A stretch of DNA of 64,000 nucleotides from Arthrobacter citreus (GTDB lineage Bacteria; Actinomycetota; Actinomycetes; Actinomycetales; Micrococcaceae). The translations under genes and the position numbers were made by a program. The DNA is taken from assembly GCF_009192745.1 (NCBI RefSeq), contig NZ_VTFV01000005.1, positions 86,674 through 150,673 of the forward strand, in the 5' to 3' direction. Below the pieces are notes generated by a model. The model made no database searches. It saw only the letters and a program-made list of their open reading frames with translations, and was not told where the DNA came from. This document shows, piece by piece, positions 56,299-64,000 of the stretch. Each line of letters opens with the position of its first letter. Position 1 is the first letter of the stretch.

Positions 56299-56769
56299 AT
56301 GGCTGATGTTGAACTGACCGGCGGGGAACCTTCCGCCCAGGTACAGGATGACCTGAACTCGCTGCTGGGCACCGCCCTCGGTGTCACGCAGGAACAGCTG
56401 GAGGCGCAGGGCGCCTTCCTCCCCGCCGCCCTGGTGGTGCAGTCCGACGGCGAGCTGCGGATGGTTGCAGTCTCCCCCGAGGAGAGCGATGAGGACCTGG
56501 ACGCCGAGGCCATGATCGATGACCTCTACACCGTCCTGCGCGACCAGAAGGACCAGAACCGCGCAGTTGCCGTGTTCTCGGACATCACCCTCCCGGACGA
56601 GGGCACCGACGCCATTCATGTAGTGGCCGAACACTCCGAAGGTGTGTGCATCTCCGCGATCCAGACCTACTCCGAACAGGACGGGACCTGGACCTTCAGC
56701 GACCCCATCTGGGAGTCCGGCGAGCCGCTCGTCTGGGCGGAGGACACCGAAGCGCCGGCTGAGTCCTAG
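56299..56769 (+). CDS. Conserved hypothetical protein, 156 aa
   Basis: A small acidic soluble protein with no Lys- or Arg-rich patches, 4 bp after manB and probably co-transcribed. Alternating beta-like segments (ALVVQSDGELRMVAVSP, AVAVFSDITLP, AIHVVAEHSEG) suggest a compact alpha/beta fold. No family name assigned. Confidence 0.75.
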   Translation: MADVELTGGEPSAQVQDDLNSLLGTALGVTQEQLEAQGAFLPAALVVQSDGELRMVAVSPEESDEDLDAEAMIDDLYTVLRDQKDQNRAVAVFSDITLPDEGTDAIHVVAEHSEGVCISAIQTYSEQDGTWTFSDPIWESGEPLVWAEDTEAPAES

Positions 56770-56785
56770 ACCTGGCAGGAACCAT

Positions 56786-56826
56786 AAAAGCAGGGCCCCG
56801 CACTTTGAGTGCGGGGCCCTGCTTTT
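56786..56826. terminator. Bidirectional terminator between the hypothetical gene and pckG
   Basis: Perfect 19-bp stem AAAAGCAGGGCCCCGCACT / AGTGCGGGGCCCTGCTTTT with a 3-nt loop and T-tract on both strands. Confidence 0.96.
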
Positions 56827-56832
56827 TTGGCT

Positions 56833-58728
56833 TTACTTCGCGGCCGCGAAGCGCTCCTTGAGTTCGGCCAGCTTGGCCGAGAGCTCTTCGGGCAGGGAAT
56901 CACCGAAGCGGGCGTACCATTCGTCGATGCCGGCCAGCTCGGTCTCCCACTCGGCCGGGTCCACGCGCACTGCGGCTTCGACGTCGGCCGGGGTCATGTC
57001 CAGGCCCTTGAGGTCGATCGAGTTCCCGGTGGGCACAAAGCCGATCGGGGTTTCGACGGCGTCGGCCTTTCCTTCGAGGCGCTCGATGACCCACTTGAGC
57101 ACACGCGAGTTCTCGCCGAAGCCGGGCCAGGCGAAACCACCGTCGGCCGTGCGGCGGAACCAGTTCACCAGGAAGATCTGCGGCAGCTTCTCCTGGTTCG
57201 CGGTGCCGCTGAGGGTGATCCAGTGCTTGAGGTAGTCACCTGCGTCGTAACCGATGAACGGCAGCATGGCCATCGGATCGCGGCGGACCACGCCGACGGC
57301 GCCGGCAGCGGCGGCCGTGGTTTCCGAGGAAAGCGTTGAGCCCATGAAGATGCCGCTGGTCCAGTCCCGTGCCTGGGTGACCAGGGGAACAGTGGTCTTG
57401 CGGCGGCCGCCGAAGAGGATCGCGGAGACGGGCACGCCGTTCGGGGAATGGTATTCCTCGGCCAGCATGTCGATCTGGTCGATCGGAGTGCAGAAACGGG
57501 AGTTCGGGTGCGCCGCCGGAGTGCCAGCTTCCGGAGTCCAGTCGTTTCCGCGCCAGTCCGTCAGGTGCGCCGGCGTCTCGTCGGTCATGCCTTCCCACCA
57601 GACACCGCCGTCGTCGGTCAGTGCCACGTTGGTGAAGATGGAGTTGCCCTTGGCAATGGCACGCATCGCGTTGGGGTTGGTGCTCCAGCCGGTGCCCGGG
57701 GCGACGCCGAAGAGGCCTGCCTCCGGGTTGGTGGCACGGAGTTCCCCGTCGCGGCCGAAGCGCAGCCAGGTGATGTCGTCGCCGAGGGTCTCGACCTTCC
57801 AGCCTTCGACCGTGGGATCGAGAAGCGCCAGGTTGGTCTTGCCGCAGGCCGAGGGGAACGCAGCCGAGACGTAGTAGTCCTTCTTTTCCGGGCTGGTGAG
57901 CTTCAGGATGAGCATGTGCTCGGCCAGCCAGCCCTCGTCCCGGGCCATGACCGATGCGATGCGCAGGGCGTAGCACTTCTTGCCAAGCAGTGCGTTGCCT
58001 CCGTAGCCGGAGCCGTAGGAGTAGATGGAGCGGTCTTCGGGGAAGTGGACAATCCACTTCTCCTCGTTGCAGGGCCAGGAAACGTCTTCCTGGCCCTCTT
58101 CCAGCGGTGCGCCGACGGAGTGGAGGGCGGGGACGAAGAAAGCATCCAGCTCCTCCATCTTCCGCAGCACGTCGGTGCCGATGCGCGCCATGATGCGCAT
58201 GGACGCCACAACGTAGGCGCTGTCGGTGATTTCGACGCCGAACTTCGGATCCTCGGCATCGAGGTGGCCCATCACGAACGGAATCACGTACATGGTGCGT
58301 CCGCGCATTGAACCGGCGAAGAGCCCGTTCAGCTTGGTGCGCATCTGCGCCGGGTCCATCCAGTTGTTGGTGAAGCCGGCGTCTTCTTCCTTCTCGGAGC
58401 AGATGAAGGTCTGCTCCTCCACACGGGCTACGTCCTTGGGGTCGGAAAACGCCGCGAAGGAGTTGGGGAAGGTTTCAGGGTTCAGGCGGATCAGGGTCCC
58501 GGCCTCGACCAGTTCATCGGTGAGCGCCTTGTTCTCCGCCTCGGAGCCGTCGACCCAATACACTTCGGCGGGCTGCGTCAGCTCGGCCACTTCCTGGACC
58601 CAGGCAAGCAGGGCACTGTGGGTGGTGGGCGCCTCATTGGAGGCCCCCCGGATCTTGCTGTCCTGCAACTGGCTAGGAGCAGCGTTGCCGCTCTCATCGA
58701 GAACTAGCTGACGCGCGTCATCGCCCAT
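56833..58728 (-). CDS. pckG: Phosphoenolpyruvate carboxykinase (GTP)
   Basis: Converts oxaloacetate and GTP to PEP, CO2 and GDP in gluconeogenesis; 631 aa. The kinase loop [13 protein letters not shown] carries the reactive Cys. The metal-binding [13 protein letters not shown] and the GTP-binding-region stretch FLVNWFRR are present, and length fits the GTP class. ATG at 58728 selected for its GAAGGGAAG upstream; the frame is open to 58791. Confidence 0.97.
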   Translation of the reverse strand: MGDDARQLVLDESGNAAPSQLQDSKIRGASNEAPTTHSALLAWVQEVAELTQPAEVYWVDGSEAENKALTDELVEAGTLIRLNPETFPNSFAAFSDPKDVARVEEQTFICSEKEEDAGFTNNWMDPAQMRTKLNGLFAGSMRGRTMYVIPFVMGHLDAEDPKFGVEITDSAYVVASMRIMARIGTDVLRKMEELDAFFVPALHSVGAPLEEGQEDVSWPCNEEKWIVHFPEDRSIYSYGSGYGGNALLGKKCYALRIASVMARDEGWLAEHMLILKLTSPEKKDYYVSAAFPSACGKTNLALLDPTVEGWKVETLGDDITWLRFGRDGELRATNPEAGLFGVAPGTGWSTNPNAMRAIAKGNSIFTNVALTDDGGVWWEGMTDETPAHLTDWRGNDWTPEAGTPAAHPNSRFCTPIDQIDMLAEEYHSPNGVPVSAILFGGRRKTTVPLVTQARDWTSGIFMGSTLSSETTAAAAGAVGVVRRDPMAMLPFIGYDAGDYLKHWITLSGTANQEKLPQIFLVNWFRRTADGGFAWPGFGENSRVLKWVIERLEGKADAVETPIGFVPTGNSIDLKGLDMTPADVEAAVRVDPAEWETELAGIDEWYARFGDSLPEELSAKLAELKERFAAAK

Positions 58729-58801
58729 GACTCTTCCCTTCGTTGGGTCACTGGTGTTTTTTGATGCTATTTCCAACCTCCGGGGCTTCAACGGCGGAAA
58801 G

Positions 58802-58829
58802 ATGTTACCTATGTGGCGTGCGACTCCAA
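58802..58829 (-). promoter_or_regulatory. Candidate pckG promoter
   Basis: Minus-strand TTGGAG (58824-58829) and TAACAT (58802-58807), 16-bp spacing, about 75 bp before the pckG ATG. Confidence 0.35.
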
Positions 58830-58926
58830 GTTTGCCTAGATTTCAGGGGTAGTTTGGCTTTTGACACCCTGTTGTGTGACGAAGGTCATATAGACCGGTC
58901 TAGTTTTTCGCCGTAACGGAACTCGA

Positions 58927-58956
58927 TTGGCGTTCTCCCAGGAACCCCGCTATAGT
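58927..58956 (+). promoter_or_regulatory. Candidate promoter for tRNA-Arg
   Basis: TTGGCG (58927-58932) and TATAGT (58951-58956), 18-bp spacing, about 70 bp before the tRNA. Confidence 0.5.
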
Positions 58957-59032
58957 TATCTACGGCCAAACAGCCACGGAAGAACTTGAAAGAAGCAGGG
59001 GAAACCCCGCAACTTCCAGAATATTCCAGAAT

Positions 59033-59108
59033 GCGTGCGTAGCTCAACGGATAGAGCATCTGACTACGGATCAGAAGGTTGGGGGTTCGAATCCCTTCGC
59101 GCGCACCA
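59033..59108 (+). tRNA. tRNA-Arg (ACG)
   Basis: 76 nt with encoded CCA. Acceptor GCGTGCG pairs with CGCGCGC (one T-G). The anticodon stem-loop TCTGA-CTACGGA-TCAGA gives ACG. A34 should be deaminated to inosine by TadA, whose gene is at 63418. Confidence 0.97.
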
Positions 59109-59114
59109 CTGAAG

Positions 59115-59157
59115 AACCCCGCCTGACCAGGTAAAGCCCGGTCCGGCGGGGTTTTTT
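59115..59157 (+). terminator. Terminator after tRNA-Arg
   Basis: AACCCCGCC / GGCGGGGTT stem, extended inward by a partially paired section, then six T. Confidence 0.92.
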
Positions 59158-59228
59158 GCTGTCCGGGAGCAGGCATCGCAGCTGCGGCCCACTTGCCCGC
59201 CGCCGCTGGGGCTGAAAAGCTCGGCGTC

Positions 59229-60653
59229 ATGACTGAATCCCTGGAAACAGATGTAGTTGTCCTCGGCGCCGGGGCTGCGGGGGAGAATGCCGCCGGCCGG
59301 GTGGTCGGCGCCGGACTGGAGTCGATCATCGTGGAGTCGGCACTGGTGGGCGGAGAGTGCTCCTACTGGGCCTGCATGCCGTCCAAGGCGCTGCTTCGCC
59401 CCGGCACCGTGCTGGCGGAGGCCCGGGCGGTTGACGGCACGCGCGAAGCAGTCTCGGGCAGCCTGGACGTCCCTGCCGTCCTGCGGCGCCGCGATTCCTT
59501 CACCTCCGACTGGGACGATGCTTCCCAGGTGCAGTGGGTCAAGGACACCGGCATTGGGCTGGTCCGCGGCCGGGCGCGCCTGACCGCGGAACGCACCGTG
59601 GAAATAACGGACGACGCCGGAACCCGGGTGAGCATCACGGCGCGCCACGCCGTCGTGCTCGCCACCGGCTCGGTTCCCATTGAACCGCCGGTGGAAGGAC
59701 TGGCGGACGTGCAGTACTGGGGCACCCGGGAAGCTACATCCTCCGATGAGGTACCCGGGCGGCTCCTTGTCCTGGGCGCCGGTGTTGCCGGCACTGAACT
59801 TGCCCAGGCATATGCCCGGCTTGGCTCTAAAGTGTCAGTTGTGGCCCGGCACGGCGTCCTGGATTCAGTTCCGTCCCCGGCTGCCAAGCTGGTTGTGGAG
59901 GCCTTGGAGGCTGACGGCGTCGACATTTACGGCAATACCTCTCCGGAGCGGATCTTTGCGGACACGTCCGGCGCTATTGTCATGGAGTTGCCCGGAGGCG
60001 GGCGCCTTACCGGTGACCGGCTGCTCGTCTCGACTGGGCGACGCCCCGCACTGGAGGGACTGGGGCTGGAACAATTCGGACTGGATCCTGCCGCGCTCCG
60101 GACGGATGACTCCGGACTGGTTGCCGGCGCCGGCACCTGGCTGTACGCCGTGGGCGACGCGGCAGGGAAGGTCCTGCTGACCCATCAGGGCAAGTACGAG
60201 GCGCGTGCCGCCGGCTCCGCGATAGCAGCGCGTGCCCGGGACGAGATTGGCTTTGGTGAACCGCCGCCCTACAGCCGGTTCGCTGCGACCGCAGACCGTA
60301 CGGCGGTTCCCCAGGTCGTGTTCACGGATCCCGAAGTCGCCATGGTTGGCCTCAGCCCCAAGGACGCGGCCGCTCAGGGCATCCGGGTGAGCGAAACGTC
60401 CCTGCCGTTGAGCGTGGCAGGCTCCGCCCTGTTCGCCGACGGGTACAGCGGGTGGGCCCAGATGGTGGTGGACGAGGACCGCGGTGTCCCCGTGGGGTTC
60501 ACCTTCGCCGGACCGGGGGTCGCAGAACTGCTGCACGCTGCCACGATCGCAGTCACCGGCGAAGTGCCCCTGGACCGGCTGTGGCATGCCGTTCCGGCGT
60601 ACCCGACCATCAGCGAGGTCTGGCTGCGCCTGTTGGAGAAGTACGGGCTGTAG
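59229..60653 (+). CDS. Pyridine nucleotide-disulfide oxidoreductase (Lpd/mercuric reductase-like)
   Basis: FAD enzyme of 474 aa. FAD site VVLGAGAAGENAAGRV; redox-active disulfide CSYWAC in GGECSYWACMPSK; NAD(P) site LVLGAGVAGTELAQ; second FAD motif LYAVGDAAG; C-terminal dimer interface with HAVPAYPTISEVW (the usual His). The last motif and general length match dihydrolipoamide dehydrogenase, but no E2 partner is nearby, so the substrate is open. Start at the ATG that gives the family N-terminus; ribosome binding site is weak. It abuts the opposite gene stop-to-stop. Confidence 0.9.
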   Translation: MTESLETDVVVLGAGAAGENAAGRVVGAGLESIIVESALVGGECSYWACMPSKALLRPGTVLAEARAVDGTREAVSGSLDVPAVLRRRDSFTSDWDDASQVQWVKDTGIGLVRGRARLTAERTVEITDDAGTRVSITARHAVVLATGSVPIEPPVEGLADVQYWGTREATSSDEVPGRLLVLGAGVAGTELAQAYARLGSKVSVVARHGVLDSVPSPAAKLVVEALEADGVDIYGNTSPERIFADTSGAIVMELPGGGRLTGDRLLVSTGRRPALEGLGLEQFGLDPAALRTDDSGLVAGAGTWLYAVGDAAGKVLLTHQGKYEARAAGSAIAARARDEIGFGEPPPYSRFAATADRTAVPQVVFTDPEVAMVGLSPKDAAAQGIRVSETSLPLSVAGSALFADGYSGWAQMVVDEDRGVPVGFTFAGPGVAELLHAATIAVTGEVPLDRLWHAVPAYPTISEVWLRLLEKYGL

Positions 60654-61181
60654 CTAGCCCCGTGGAACCACGAAATCGGTGATGCGGGCGTCACGTCCGT
60701 CCAGCTCCGCCCACGGCACCTCCACCTGCATGACGGTCAGCCCGGAGGTCGGGTAGTGCGTGGCCATTTCCATGACAGCTTCCTCGTCCGAGGTCACGGA
60801 GGCCAGCCGCATGGCGACCTCCTGCACACCCGGCATATGCGCGATGACCAGCAGGCTGGTGACGGTCTCGGGAACGTGGTTGATGACGCTGAGGATCGCG
60901 GATGCCGAGGCGTCATACAGCCTGTCCTCCAGCTTGGCCGTGGGAGCCTTCTCCCCCAGCTCATCACAGACCCAGGTGCAGGTCTGCCTGGTCCGCAGTG
61001 CGGAGGAGCAGAGGATGAAGTCCGGAACGGCATCGTTCTCCCGCATCCAGATCCCGGCCTGCGGGGCGTCGCGGTGGCCGCGTCCGGAGAGCGGCCTTTC
61101 ATGGTCCGAGGTGACCTCACGCGGCCAGTCTGCTTTGGCATGCCGCAGCAGCATCAGTTTTTTCAGGTGGTGGCCGCTCAT
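60654..61181 (-). CDS. SixA-like histidine phosphatase
   Basis: A 175-aa member of the branch-2 phosphoglycerate-mutase fold. The RHG motif is LRHAKADW and the second catalytic His is in IAHMPG. In E. coli SixA removes phosphate from a phospho-His of a sensor or PTS protein; the actinobacterial target is unknown. The stop directly abuts that of the convergent oxidoreductase (TAGCTA). Confidence 0.9.
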   Translation of the reverse strand: MSGHHLKKLMLLRHAKADWPREVTSDHERPLSGRGHRDAPQAGIWMRENDAVPDFILCSSALRTRQTCTWVCDELGEKAPTAKLEDRLYDASASAILSVINHVPETVTSLLVIAHMPGVQEVAMRLASVTSDEEAVMEMATHYPTSGLTVMQVEVPWAELDGRDARITDFVVPRG

Positions 61182-61268
61182 GGGCCAAGTCTATCGGCGC
61201 GCAGGTTGCCCATCCCGCCGGCCCTGCTCCCGGAACAGCAGGCCAACCCGCGCAACATTCTGCCGGGA

Positions 61269-61314
61269 TAGCAGAAAGTGCTGGCCTGAGAGCTCAAACC
61301 AGCACTTTCTGCTA
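61269..61314. repeat. 16-bp perfect inverted repeat between sixA-like and wHTH genes
   Basis: TAGCAGAAAGTGCTGG / CCAGCACTTTCTGCTA with a 14-nt loop containing GAGCTC. There is no T-tract on either strand. It may terminate the wHTH transcript or be a dispersed chromosomal element. Confidence 0.75.
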
Positions 61315-61336
61315 TCTGGATGCGGTGGAGCAGCAG

Positions 61337-62191
61337 CTAGATGCTGTACTCCGGCGCTGCCCAGACAACAACTTCAGGGTGTTCGTAGAAGCGGTAGCCC
61401 TGGCCGCGGACAGTGCGTACGGTATTGGCCAGCCGGCCAAGCTTGGAACGCAGGCGGCGGATGTGGACGTCGATGGTCCGCTCGTTGGGCACTTCCTCGG
61501 CATTGCGCCACAGCCCGGAGAGCAGTTCTTCGCGGCCCACGGTCCGGGAAGCGTTCTCCACGAGATAGTTCAGCAGTTCGAATTCCTTGAACGTGAGGTT
61601 CAGGGTCTCACCGTCGAGGTGCACCTCGCGGCGCGACAGGTCAATCAGGACGCCGGACGGCCGCGGAGCGCTCTGCTGGACGGACGACGGGGAGGAGGCC
61701 TCCTGGCGCGGGGCCCGGTTGACTGTAGGGTCGCCCAGCGCCTGGCGGACGACGTCGATGTCCGATCCGGACGCACCCGACGGCGCCAGCGCAACGGCCG
61801 CGTGGCTTTGTGCACCCGGGACCAGCGTCTGTACATGGGCGCGGATTTCCTGCGCGAGTTTGGTCAGTGTTGTCCCGCTGGCAGCCGCTGTGTCTTCATC
61901 GAGGCCGACGTAGATCACGAAGCCGCGGGCAACTGTGTCGCTGCCGACCGCCTGGGGTCCGGGAGTTCCAGACGCGGCGACCACCGGAGTGGGAGAGGTT
62001 AGGGGCATTCCCTCGTTAAGGGGGGAGCGCGGGGATCGGATCCCGGTGGGAACCACCTGGCCGGGGAACTGCTGTCCCGCGGCGGGCGCCCCGAACTGGC
62101 GGGGGAACCCGGCCGGACGTGCAGGCATTCCTGCTGCCCGGCTCTGGGCATTGCGGAGGGAGATGTGGACGTACCCGGATGCTACTGACAT
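61337..62191 (-). CDS. Orphan winged-helix (OmpR/PhoB-type) transcriptional regulator
   Basis: 284 aa. The C-terminal wHTH (about 175-275) is clear: LTFKEFELLNYLVENASRTV, then GREELLSGLWR, NERTIDVHIRRLRSKLG and VRGQGYRFY. The N-terminal 85 residues are Pro/Gln/Ala-rich and look disordered. The middle domain (about 85-165) has no recognisable phospho-acceptor Asp pattern, so this is not a canonical response regulator. No partner kinase is adjacent. Direct repeats in its upstream region may be its own binding site. Confidence 0.88.
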   Translation of the reverse strand: MSVASGYVHISLRNAQSRAAGMPARPAGFPRQFGAPAAGQQFPGQVVPTGIRSPRSPLNEGMPLTSPTPVVAASGTPGPQAVGSDTVARGFVIYVGLDEDTAAASGTTLTKLAQEIRAHVQTLVPGAQSHAAVALAPSGASGSDIDVVRQALGDPTVNRAPRQEASSPSSVQQSAPRPSGVLIDLSRREVHLDGETLNLTFKEFELLNYLVENASRTVGREELLSGLWRNAEEVPNERTIDVHIRRLRSKLGRLANTVRTVRGQGYRFYEHPEVVVWAAPEYSI

Positions 62192-62702
62192 TTTGGGACC
62201 TCAGTGGTGAATTGCCGTCTGCACGGCACTATGCAGGGAGTGTGCCCAAGGGAGTGGCGCGGGTTTGCGCCCATCGGATGGACTGGTGTGTTGCCTGGGA
62301 TGGGGGGTGGTTTTCCTAGGCCTGCATTCGACGACAGCAGCTCTTCCCGCCGGCATTGCTGCCCGAAAGAAGATCTGCGACACATGCTGTCGTGTGGATG
62401 TTCACGTTACGGATTATTGCATGTAACAAAGCCCTACGCACAAGTAACAATGGTGCTGATGTCTCACATCGTGGACCCTGACGGTCCGATTGTGATTGAA
62501 CTCACCATATTATGCGCAGTCTCAATGACCCGCTTGGTATTCCCCAATCGGAATAAATCCCGGATTTACAAGGACTTTTTCTGCTTTGCGTGGTTAACGA
62601 CGAAGGCGGCTCGTAAGCAGGCTTACGAACCGCCGGAAGTCAAGCGTTACCTAAATAGTCCACATAGTGAGACTTAGCGTGGGGTTTTGGCCCCGTTCGA
62701 GG
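62192..62702. promoter_or_regulatory. 510-bp control region upstream of the wHTH gene and downstream of upp
   Basis: No gene supported. Contains a direct repeat CATGTAACAA (62420-62429) and CAAGTAACAA (62441-62450), 21 bp apart, as response-regulator-like wHTH proteins bind. A hairpin GGCGGCTCGTAAG-cagg-CTTACGAACCGCC lies at 62605-62634. The region is distinctly AT-richer than its neighbours. Confidence 0.5.
62681..62694 (-). terminator. Possible upp terminator
   Basis: Short GGGG-ttttgg-CCCC hairpin 8 bp after the upp stop; weak. Confidence 0.35.
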
Positions 62703-63338
62703 CTAGTGGACAACCCCGTAGAGGCGGTCTCCAGCATCTCCCAAGCCAGGCACGATATAGGCCTTTTCATCGAGCCGCTCATCAATGGAGGCCAGGACAA
62801 TGGTGACATTGGCGTCAGCCAGCTCCTCCTCCAGCACACTGAGGCCTTCCGGAGCTCCCAGGAGGCAGATGCACACGATCTCCGCCGCACCGCGGTTGAA
62901 GAGGAACTTGATGGCTTCGCGCAGGGTGCCGCCGGTGGCAAGCATCGGATCCAGGACAAAGACCTGGCGGCCGGTCAGGTCATCCGGCAGGCGCTCGGCG
63001 TATGTGATGGCTTCCAGGGTCTCCTCGTTGCGGGCCATGCCCAGGAAACCCACCTCGGCAGTGGGAACCAGCCGCGTCATACCTTCGAGCATGCCCAGCC
63101 CGGCGCGCAGGATGGGAACCACCAGCGGCGTGGGCTTCACTAGCCCGGTGCCGATGGTCGAGGTGACGGGGGTTTCGATATTGACGGGCTCAACCCGGAC
63201 ATTGCGGGTGGCTTCGTACGCCAGCAGGGTCACGAGTTCTTCAGTCAGGAGCCGGAAGACGGGGGAAGGGGTGTCCTTGTCCCGGAGTACCGTCAGTTTG
63301 TGGGCTACGAGGGGATGATCCACTACTAGTACGCGCAT
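62703..63338 (-). CDS. upp: Uracil phosphoribosyltransferase
   Basis: Salvages uracil to UMP using PRPP; 211 aa, normal length. PRPP loop is [16 protein letters not shown]; uracil-site motif near the C-terminus is [12 protein letters not shown]; dimer-arm segment is [14 protein letters not shown]. Divergent from tadA with a 79-bp gap. Confidence 0.97.
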   Translation of the reverse strand: MRVLVVDHPLVAHKLTVLRDKDTPSPVFRLLTEELVTLLAYEATRNVRVEPVNIETPVTSTIGTGLVKPTPLVVPILRAGLGMLEGMTRLVPTAEVGFLGMARNEETLEAITYAERLPDDLTGRQVFVLDPMLATGGTLREAIKFLFNRGAAEIVCICLLGAPEGLSVLEEELADANVTIVLASIDERLDEKAYIVPGLGDAGDRLYGVVH

Positions 63339-63417
63339 GGTTCCAAACTACCATCGAGGCATCTCCGCACCCCCTCGGATTTGCAGGCCTCGTACGTGAA
63401 TAGGGGACCATGGCCAT

Positions 63418-63912
63418 ATGGAATCGCCCACAGTCGCACAAGAGGCCTGGATGGGCCTTGCCCTGGAGCAGGCGCGCGCCGCCCTGGACACCGCCGACGT
63501 CCCCATTGGCGCCGTCGTCGTAGGTCCTGACGGAACCATCCTCGGAACCGGCCGGAACGAACGGGAGGCGACCGGAGATCCCACCGCCCATGCCGAGGTC
63601 GTGGCCATCCGCGAGGCCGCCGCAGCACTGGGTGAGTGGCGGCTGGAAGGGTGCACCCTGGTCGTCACCCTCGAACCCTGCGCCATGTGTGCGGGGGCGA
63701 TCGTGCTCGCCCGCATTCCGCGGGTGGTGTTCGGCGCCTGGGACGAAAAGGCCGGCGCGTCCGGGTCGGTGTTTGAGATCCTCCGGGAGCCGCGGCTCAA
63801 CCACTGGGTCGAGGTGTTCCCCGGCATTCGGGAAGAAGAGTGCGCCGGGCTGCTGCGGGAGTTTTTCGGCTCACGGCGTACGCTGCGCGGTTCACAGGGC
63901 ACACAACCATAA
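63418..63912 (+). CDS. tadA: tRNA-specific adenosine deaminase TadA
   Basis: Zn-dependent A-to-I editing of the wobble base of tRNA-Arg(ACG); 164 aa. Zn and proton-shuttle motifs are TAHAEV and EPCAMCAGA. PIGAVVV and the C-terminal FF segment complete the family. The substrate tRNA is encoded 4.3 kb upstream at 59033. Confidence 0.96.
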   Translation: MESPTVAQEAWMGLALEQARAALDTADVPIGAVVVGPDGTILGTGRNEREATGDPTAHAEVVAIREAAAALGEWRLEGCTLVVTLEPCAMCAGAIVLARIPRVVFGAWDEKAGASGSVFEILREPRLNHWVEVFPGIREEECAGLLREFFGSRRTLRGSQGTQP

Positions 63913-63932
63913 GTAGGCTTGCTTTTATTCGT

Positions 63933-64000
<68 letters not shown>

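Noticed and set aside
24287..59108. tRNA-Ser or tRNA-Arg as an island attachment site
   Set aside because: Neither tRNA borders the accessory region and no integrase or duplicated tRNA 3' end was seen.
62204..62677. Plus-strand 157-codon frame between the wHTH gene and upp
   Set aside because: AT-rich control region with direct repeats and a hairpin; residues show no protein-like pattern and the frame lacks a ribosome binding site.

Overview
The window is chromosomal DNA of a high-GC Gram-positive bacterium, most likely Arthrobacter or a close relative in the Micrococcaceae. The reasons are the GC-rich coding sequence, frequent GTG and TTG starts, an actinobacterial-type kdp locus, GTP-dependent PEP carboxykinase, a RecQ with a fused phosphoribosyltransferase domain, and an LAXTG-type wall-sorting signal. 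The genus is inference; no rRNA is present.

Layout. 1-3.3 kb: 3' part of an aldehyde dehydrogenase, convergent with a large FAD/NAD(P)-binding protein, then a small membrane protein. 3.5-11.3 kb: complete high-affinity K+ uptake locus (a 27-residue peptide, kdpF, A, B, C, D, E), tightly coupled. 11.3-13.6 kb: opposing PadR / DUF1048 / ABC-2 exporter operon with operator-like repeats upstream of padR. 13.8-17.5 kb: a MarR regulator, a TPP riboswitch, and thiM-thiE-thiD::tenA for thiamine salvage. 17.4-22 kb: TRIC-family channel, M20 amidohydrolase and two membrane proteins (one DUF5058-like), divergent from a two-HTH Lrp-type regulator. 22-30.7 kb: prolyl oligopeptidase, tRNA-Ser(GCT), mgtE, an L-2-hydroxyglutarate oxidase-like gene, an aldo/keto reductase, a membrane-anchored hypothetical, a crotonase-family enzyme and a FadR-type regulator.

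30.7-52.6 kb is the accessory region and the most interesting part. It encodes a secreted glycine-rich protein, a small single-pass membrane protein, a giant (about 5,070 residue) secreted protein with six C-terminal SdrD-type B repeats and an LAFTG sorting signal, a large LuxR-type (LAL-like) regulator, a small unknown protein, and a divergent HU-like DNA-binding protein. A 12-bp palindromic motif (CTCATTTATGAG, or one mismatch from it) occurs just upstream of the giant gene, upstream of the HU-like gene, and once more in the same intergenic region. This suggests a dedicated regulon for a cell-surface structure.

52.6-64 kb returns to core genes: recQ-PRTase, phosphomannomutase, a conserved hypothetical, pckG, tRNA-Arg(ACG), a pyridine nucleotide-disulfide oxidoreductase, a SixA-like phosphatase, an orphan winged-helix regulator, upp and tadA. 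The last 65 bases are an uninterrupted G run that looks like a sequencing or assembly artefact at a contig end.

No CRISPR array, IS element, integrase, phage gene, sortase or rRNA was recognised. All calls come from reading sequence and translations; no database search was run.
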